This document shows, piece after piece, positions 59,986 to 63,949 of a stretch of 63,949 nucleotides of DNA; within the stretch, counting starts at the first letter, position 1, and every line of letters starts with the position of its first letter. Both the position numbers and the translations under genes were made by a program. Source of the stretch: an uncultured Pirellula sp. (GTDB lineage: Bacteria > Planctomycetota > Planctomycetia > Pirellulales > Pirellulaceae). The stretch spans positions 1-63,949 of the forward strand of contig CAIOHR010000179.1 of the NCBI GenBank assembly GCA_903858115.1, written 5' to 3'. The notes under the pieces were generated by a model. It made no database searches. It was not told the DNA's origin and saw only the letters and a list, made by a program, of their open reading frames with translations.

Positions 59986-61923
59986 CTAAAGCACTGGCGG
60001 CACTGGGCAGCCAAGCGCATCTGCGATGACGCGAAGTAACTCGGCCTCTTCAACTGTCATTTTGTGATCGGCAGCAACGCAAGTAGTGAAACTCGACAGC
60101 ATTGTTTTCTTCGCCGCAGGTGAGGCCGATCCCAGGTTATCCAAGGCCTGATCCAGTCGTTTCAAAGTGCATTGGATGGTGGGCAGTAGCAAAAGATTCT
60201 GGATGCCATTTGGCAGTAGTTTAGTGCCAGCCGAAAAAGCTGCTTCTGGGTTGCCAGGACTGCCGTAGATTGCCAACGTTGACAGTACAACTTCAAAGTC
60301 ATCGCGGAACTCGATAAGACTCTTGGCCGTAATCCGCTTGGCCGGGGCTCCCTGCAATCGAGGCAACAGCGTTTTGCTGATGAATCGATGGATCGCAAAC
60401 TCGAAAAGTGAAATCTTCTGATCGACGTGGATCAACTCCCTGACGATGTTTCGAAATTCTAGGAGTTGAGGAGGGGACATCTGGTGAAGCGAAGGAAGTG
60501 CTAAGCACGCTACTGGCAGTCGTTGTTCGGAAGCCAATGCCTCGACTGCCGGATGGACGCGTTTCAGTTCGGACAAAACGCGTTGATCCGTTACCCGATT
60601 GAGCAGTTCAATTTGTGCCGATCGAAATGTTGATTCCTTAGGTGCCAGCAACAACGCATAGATTACGGCTACTGCTCCCAATGGATCTCGCACATCTTCT
60701 GCCAGTCGAATGTCTAAATCGTCAACGAGTTCATGAACGTGTTCCATATGGACGGCACGCGGTTCACCCACACTTTCGACCAACTGGGCAGGCTGGTCGG
60801 CTATGCGCTGAGCTCCCTGGACGGCCGCTTCATGCGCATGGGCAAAACCGCTAGTATGTTTCCTCGCGAGCGATCGCGAGTCGATGATCTCGTTACCGGT
60901 GTGAGCCACTGGTAGCGTTTTTGGAAAAGGGCCTGTAAAGGTTGGCTCGATTCGGTTCACACGTTCGAGTAATGGTGGATGTGATGCAAAGAGGCTCGAC
61001 ACCAACCCGTTGGCGAAGAACATATGGCTCGACTCTTCCGCCATTGGCGAACGAATTTGCGAACTGTCTTTCCAGCCACCGATCTTTTTCAAAGCACCGG
61101 CGATGCCCGATGGATTGCGAGTAAATTGAACGGCTGAAGAATCTGCCAAAAATTCTCGCTGTCGCGAAACGGCCGCCTTGATGAGCTGAGCAAAGAAAAC
61201 CCCCACGTATCCAATGGCAATTAAGGCGACTCCGCCCAGCATCAGCGCAACGAGTCCGCCATCCTTCTTGTTGCTCGACGAGTTCGAGGAACGCCCGTGG
61301 GGCAAAGTCCGCACGATCAAGTAGCCGATCATGGCGATCACCGAAATGCCGTACAGCCAACCCATGAGACGGATGTTCAGTCGCATATCTCCGTTAAGAA
61401 TATGGCTGAACTCGTGGGCGATTACCCCTTGAAGTTCGTCTCGTGAAAGAGTCTCGATGGCACCTCGCGTAATGCCGATCACTGCGTTTTGCGGACTCGT
61501 GCCGGCGGCAAAAGCGTTGATGCCCTCTTCGTCTAGTAAATAGACTGGAGGCACCGGAGTACCGGACGCCAAGGCCATTTCCTCGACGACATTTAGAAGA
61601 ATTCGCTCGGCAAGATTGCTCGTGTTCGACGGAAGCTTCTTGCCGCCTAGAGAAAGGGCCACGTTTTCGCCACCGCTTCCGATCGTTGCGATCTTGTAGA
61701 CGCTCCCGAAGAAGACAACCAACAGCGTTGCCCCCGACGCGACGACAAACAGTTCTGGCATCCACAACTTGATCGGAAGCTCACGGCGTACTTGCGTAAA
61801 TGCCAAAATTCCAATGGCTGCAAGATAAACAGTCAAGATAACGCCTACGATGGCCAAGACAAAATAAATCACGAGCAGAAGCGTCTTGCGACGCGCTCGT
61901 TCTTGATGCTCAAAAAAATCCAC
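59986..61923 (-). CDS. M48 family membrane metalloprotease (HtpX-like)
   Basis: A 645-residue zinc metalloprotease. Two N-terminal membrane helices (about 13-42, 53-70), then the zinc site VIAHEFSHILNGD with His170, Glu171 and His174, and a third ligand Glu near 257 in RQREFLADSSAV. Additional membrane segments lie at about 182-205 and 225-250. The last 300 residues form a soluble helical domain with no recognised family, longer than HtpX (about 290 residues). HtpX-like enzymes act in membrane protein quality control. It follows lemA by 31 bp on the same strand; LemA-M48 pairs are common. Confidence 0.92.
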   Translation of the reverse strand: MDFFEHQERARRKTLLLVIYFVLAIVGVILTVYLAAIGILAFTQVRRELPIKLWMPELFVVASGATLLVVFFGSVYKIATIGSGGENVALSLGGKKLPSNTSNLAERILLNVVEEMALASGTPVPPVYLLDEEGINAFAAGTSPQNAVIGITRGAIETLSRDELQGVIAHEFSHILNGDMRLNIRLMGWLYGISVIAMIGYLIVRTLPHGRSSNSSSNKKDGGLVALMLGGVALIAIGYVGVFFAQLIKAAVSRQREFLADSSAVQFTRNPSGIAGALKKIGGWKDSSQIRSPMAEESSHMFFANGLVSSLFASHPPLLERVNRIEPTFTGPFPKTLPVAHTGNEIIDSRSLARKHTSGFAHAHEAAVQGAQRIADQPAQLVESVGEPRAVHMEHVHELVDDLDIRLAEDVRDPLGAVAVIYALLLAPKESTFRSAQIELLNRVTDQRVLSELKRVHPAVEALASEQRLPVACLALPSLHQMSPPQLLEFRNIVRELIHVDQKISLFEFAIHRFISKTLLPRLQGAPAKRITAKSLIEFRDDFEVVLSTLAIYGSPGNPEAAFSAGTKLLPNGIQNLLLLPTIQCTLKRLDQALDNLGSASPAAKKTMLSSFTTCVAADHKMTVEEAELLRVIADALGCPVPPVL

Positions 61924-61954
61924 TGCTTGTACTCGCGTCGAGAGGTATGCGGTT

Positions 61955-62560
61955 TTAGAACTGAACCTTTACCGGTTCACGTTCGATAGGCGAGGACAAT
62001 TCAAAAAGAGTAGCTGGCTGAAATCCACCGAAGCCTGCGACAATGTTACCGGGGAAAGTTTCACACGATGTATTGTAAGTCATGACGGCATCGTTGAACG
62101 CTTGCCTCGCGTACGCAACTTTGTTTTCGGTACTGGACAATTCTTCCTGAATAGCCAACATGTTCTGATTGGCTTTGAGGTCAGGATACGCTTCAGCTAG
62201 TCCGAGAAACTTGGTCATTGTCCCAGCCAATGCGGCTTCTGCGGTCGAAAGATTCTTGATTGCTTCGCCACTGCTGGGATTGGCTGCCGCCGCTTGACCC
62301 GCGCTGAACGCAGAGTTGCGGGCATTGATCACCGCTTCCAGCGTTTCGCGTTCATGTTTCATGTATCCTTTGGCGACTTCCACTAAATTGGGAATCAAAT
62401 CGTAACGACGCTTGAGCTGAACATCGATCTGTGCAAACGCATTCTTAAATCGATTGCGAAGAGTGACTAGGTTATTGTAGAGCGAAACCAAATACATCAG
62501 TGCCAACAACCCAATGGTACCGACGACAATCAGAGTGATCATTCCGGACGATAAATTCAT
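61955..62560 (-). CDS. lemA: LemA family protein
   Basis: About 201 residues: an N-terminal membrane helix (about 8-24, TLIVVGTIGLLALMYLV) and the conserved LemA body (NNLVTLRNRFKNAFAQID, VQLKRRYDLIPNLVEVAKGY, and NQNMLAIQEELSSTENKVAYARQAFNDAVM) forming a helical bundle. The function of LemA is not settled. ATG 62560 is preferred; the frame is open to 62770, but the extra residues lack the family's usual start and have no ribosome-binding site. It is in an operon with the M48 protease. Its C-terminus ends with FGGFQPATLFEL, family-typical. Confidence 0.93.
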   Translation of the reverse strand: MNLSSGMITLIVVGTIGLLALMYLVSLYNNLVTLRNRFKNAFAQIDVQLKRRYDLIPNLVEVAKGYMKHERETLEAVINARNSAFSAGQAAAANPSSGEAIKNLSTAEAALAGTMTKFLGLAEAYPDLKANQNMLAIQEELSSTENKVAYARQAFNDAVMTYNTSCETFPGNIVAGFGGFQPATLFELSSPIEREPVKVQF

Positions 62561-62779
62561 AGCAAAGCGACCTAGTAAAAAGGAAAACTGCAAACAGCAA
62601 AGGACCAAATCAAAAACAGACCCACCGCATTTACGGCGTCCAGCCAGGGTACGTGGCTGCGACATTGTAGAGGTTAGTCGCGACCGGTGGGAGAACGGAG
62701 CATTTTTCGGTATTGCCCGCCGGTGCACGAACATGTCGGCCATTGCCAAATCAACTGGACTCTCACTCAAAAATCCTAT

Positions 62780-63712
62780 CTAACCCAAGCTCAGCCTCAG
62801 ATCGGATAGCAATTGGAAGTAACGAAAGCATGCCAGCAGCGACAAAGGGAAGGCGATCAGAACAAAGATCAATCCGAAGATGGCTAAAATCGGTCCGAGG
62901 ATTGCGCCCAAAAAAATTGACAACACACCGAAAATAGACAAAACACCCAGGATAGCCCAAAGAATCAACACCTCCCATGCCCGTTGAGCCAACTCGCTCG
63001 CGTTAATGTAGTTGGCAAGTTTTCGCAAGAAAAATACAAACAGGACGATCCCAATGACGCCTAGCAGTCCGGAAAGGCCGCGCAAGTTTTGCATGCCAGG
63101 GATCATCGGGCTGTAGCTCAAGAGCAACGCCACGATATCAAAGGCGACCGCCAAGTAGATCAGGCCATTGGCTCCTACCTGTTTTGGAGCCGTTAGACAC
63201 AAGATGCGGCCGATGGTACTCAACAGCGACGAAGCGGTAATCAAGATCAGTCCACCAATAATCAATAGCGGAGCCTTGAATAGCCATGCTAACACTGTGG
63301 CAACGATCGCAGCAACGATCAGCAAAACACCAACATAGACGAACGTGATTCCGAGTCGGACCGAGCTCAACGAATTGCTCTGCCTGTTTACTCCAGATCG
63401 CTTTGCAACTGTCTTTGATGTGTGCTGATACGGCTCCGCCTTACTGGCGTTCTCTGCCTTCTCCGCGGCCTTTGCAAGATCATCCCAAACGGAGTTGTGG
63501 AACCCGGTTGCTGGAGTTGCTGGTAGTTGCGGGAATGGGGCCCCAATGGACGGTGCATTGTTCATCTTGGTAGCGTTTAGAACTCCTGAGCCTAGTGCCC
63601 CATTCACGTTGGGTATGTCGATGGGTTGATTGCAAGTCGGGCACTTGACTCGCTTCCCAGCAAGGGACGCCTTCGCCTGTACAAGCTGCCCACATGAGCA
63701 GGTCAGACGCAT
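62780..63712 (-). CDS. Zinc-ribbon multi-pass membrane protein
   Basis: About 310 residues from ATG 63712 (an in-frame ATG at 63751 adds 13 residues). The N-terminus is a small zinc ribbon (MRLTCSCGQ ... VKCPTCNQ), followed by a Pro/Ala-rich linker and about six hydrophobic helices (from about residue 115; LGITFVYVGVLLIVAAIVATVLAW to the C-terminus). The combination of CxCG/CxxC ribbon and membrane helices is common in planctomycete proteins of unknown function. It ends 219 bp before lemA; co-transcription is possible but not shown. The minus-strand frame may be read from the same promoter region that divides it from the gene at 63835. Confidence 0.8.
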   Translation of the reverse strand: MRLTCSCGQLVQAKASLAGKRVKCPTCNQPIDIPNVNGALGSGVLNATKMNNAPSIGAPFPQLPATPATGFHNSVWDDLAKAAEKAENASKAEPYQHTSKTVAKRSGVNRQSNSLSSVRLGITFVYVGVLLIVAAIVATVLAWLFKAPLLIIGGLILITASSLLSTIGRILCLTAPKQVGANGLIYLAVAFDIVALLLSYSPMIPGMQNLRGLSGLLGVIGIVLFVFFLRKLANYINASELAQRAWEVLILWAILGVLSIFGVLSIFLGAILGPILAIFGLIFVLIAFPLSLLACFRYFQLLSDLRLSLG

Positions 63713-63757
63713 TGAGCTTGGTTTTGGGAAGCACAAATAAAGGACAGGCATTTTTTG

Positions 63758-63786
63758 TTGACCAGCGTTTGTTTTTGGGGTATGAT
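63758..63786 (+). promoter_or_regulatory. Sigma-70-type promoter for the right-edge gene
   Basis: TTGACC (63758-63763), a 17-bp spacer and TATGAT (63781-63786) form a good sigma-70 promoter reading right, about 50 bp before the ATG at 63835. Confidence 0.6.
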
Positions 63787-63834
63787 TTGGCCCGTTGGGA
63801 CGATTGAAGCCTCTGCAGTTCGGGAAATGAATCT

Positions 63835-63949
63835 ATGACTACCGCTCGATTTCGGCTTGTGGATACGAAGGTAACTCGCTGGTATCATCTGGTTTCCAGA
63901 TGCGTACGTTCCGCGTGGCTCCTCCAAGACGACGGAACCAACAATCGGA
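63835..63949 (+). CDS. Probable REP-associated (Y1-type) transposase, N-terminal part, cut by the window edge
   Basis: The frame from ATG 63835 stays open for 38 codons to the end of the window. The visible N-terminus contains VTRWYHLVSRCVRSAWLL, close to the YHxxSRCVRRAFLL pattern at the start of planctomycete Y1/TnpA-REP-like transposases, single-strand DNA nickases that recognise short hairpins. A good sigma-70 promoter lies just upstream. Because the catalytic HUH and Tyr motifs lie beyond the edge, this is a similarity call from a short stretch. If right, its likely substrates are short hairpin repeats such as those at 11-250 and 3766-3861. Confidence 0.5.
   Translation, partial: MTTARFRLVDTKVTRWYHLVSRCVRSAWLLQDDGTNNR

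Overview
The window looks like chromosomal DNA from a planctomycete, most likely a member of the Pirellulaceae. The pointers are two DUF1559 proteins with prepilin-type N-termini and lipoprotein partners, secreted sulfatases, Gfo/Idh/MocA oxidoreductases with export signals, an ECF sigma factor next to a Ser/Thr kinase, an exported giant protein with the planctomycete-type LEARHLLA N-terminus, tandem clpP genes, and frequent TTG/GTG starts. No rRNA, tRNA or CRISPR array was recognised. All family assignments come from reading motifs by eye; no database search was possible.

Layout, left to right. 1-354: cluster of short hairpin repeats. 355-3667: phosphoglucomutase/phosphomannomutase (minus) diverging from two tandem clpP genes. 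3668-4318: repeat-rich gap ending in a strong hairpin terminator. 4319-7425: PhoPQ-activated-pathogenicity-related hydrolase, then a DUF1559 protein with its lipoprotein partner. 7551-12711: a Kdo/LPS cluster, KdsD-like isomerase, KdsC-like phosphatase and, translationally coupled to it, a 1143-residue membrane-anchored protein that looks like an enlarged LptC/LptA. 13027-15270: second DUF1559 protein and two lipoproteins. 15407-19554: beta-propeller/phosphoesterase fusion and a seven-heme cytochrome c. 19809-24356: RND efflux adaptor and pump. 24389-28846 (minus): two sulfatases and an FkbM methyltransferase. 29175-31631: two Gfo/Idh/MocA oxidoreductases.

31849-41104 is a signalling and envelope block. 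A Ser/Thr kinase and a small partner (minus) diverge from an FHA-GAF-nucleotidyl cyclase, followed by a DUF218 membrane protein, a DUF58 protein, a BatA-like VWA membrane protein and a SHOCT protein. 41266-55935 (minus) is one 4889-codon gene for a giant surface protein: dockerin-like segment, IgGFc-binding domain apparently split by seven PPC-like repeats, Big_1-like domain, eleven He_PIG-type Ig repeats, complete RHS/YD shell and core, and an SdrD-B-like tail. It diverges from an ECF sigma factor and a kinase-TPR protein that carries a degenerate anti-sigma-like zinc finger. 59986-62560 (minus) holds an M48 protease and LemA, then a zinc-ribbon multi-pass membrane protein. The right edge cuts a probable REP-associated (Y1) transposase behind a good sigma-70 promoter.

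Most intriguing items: the coupled giant LptC/LptA-like gene after kdsD-kdsC; the split IgGFc domain and toxin-less RHS architecture of the giant protein; and several families of structured intergenic repeats, including 5-nt-loop hairpins that may relate to the transposase at the right edge.
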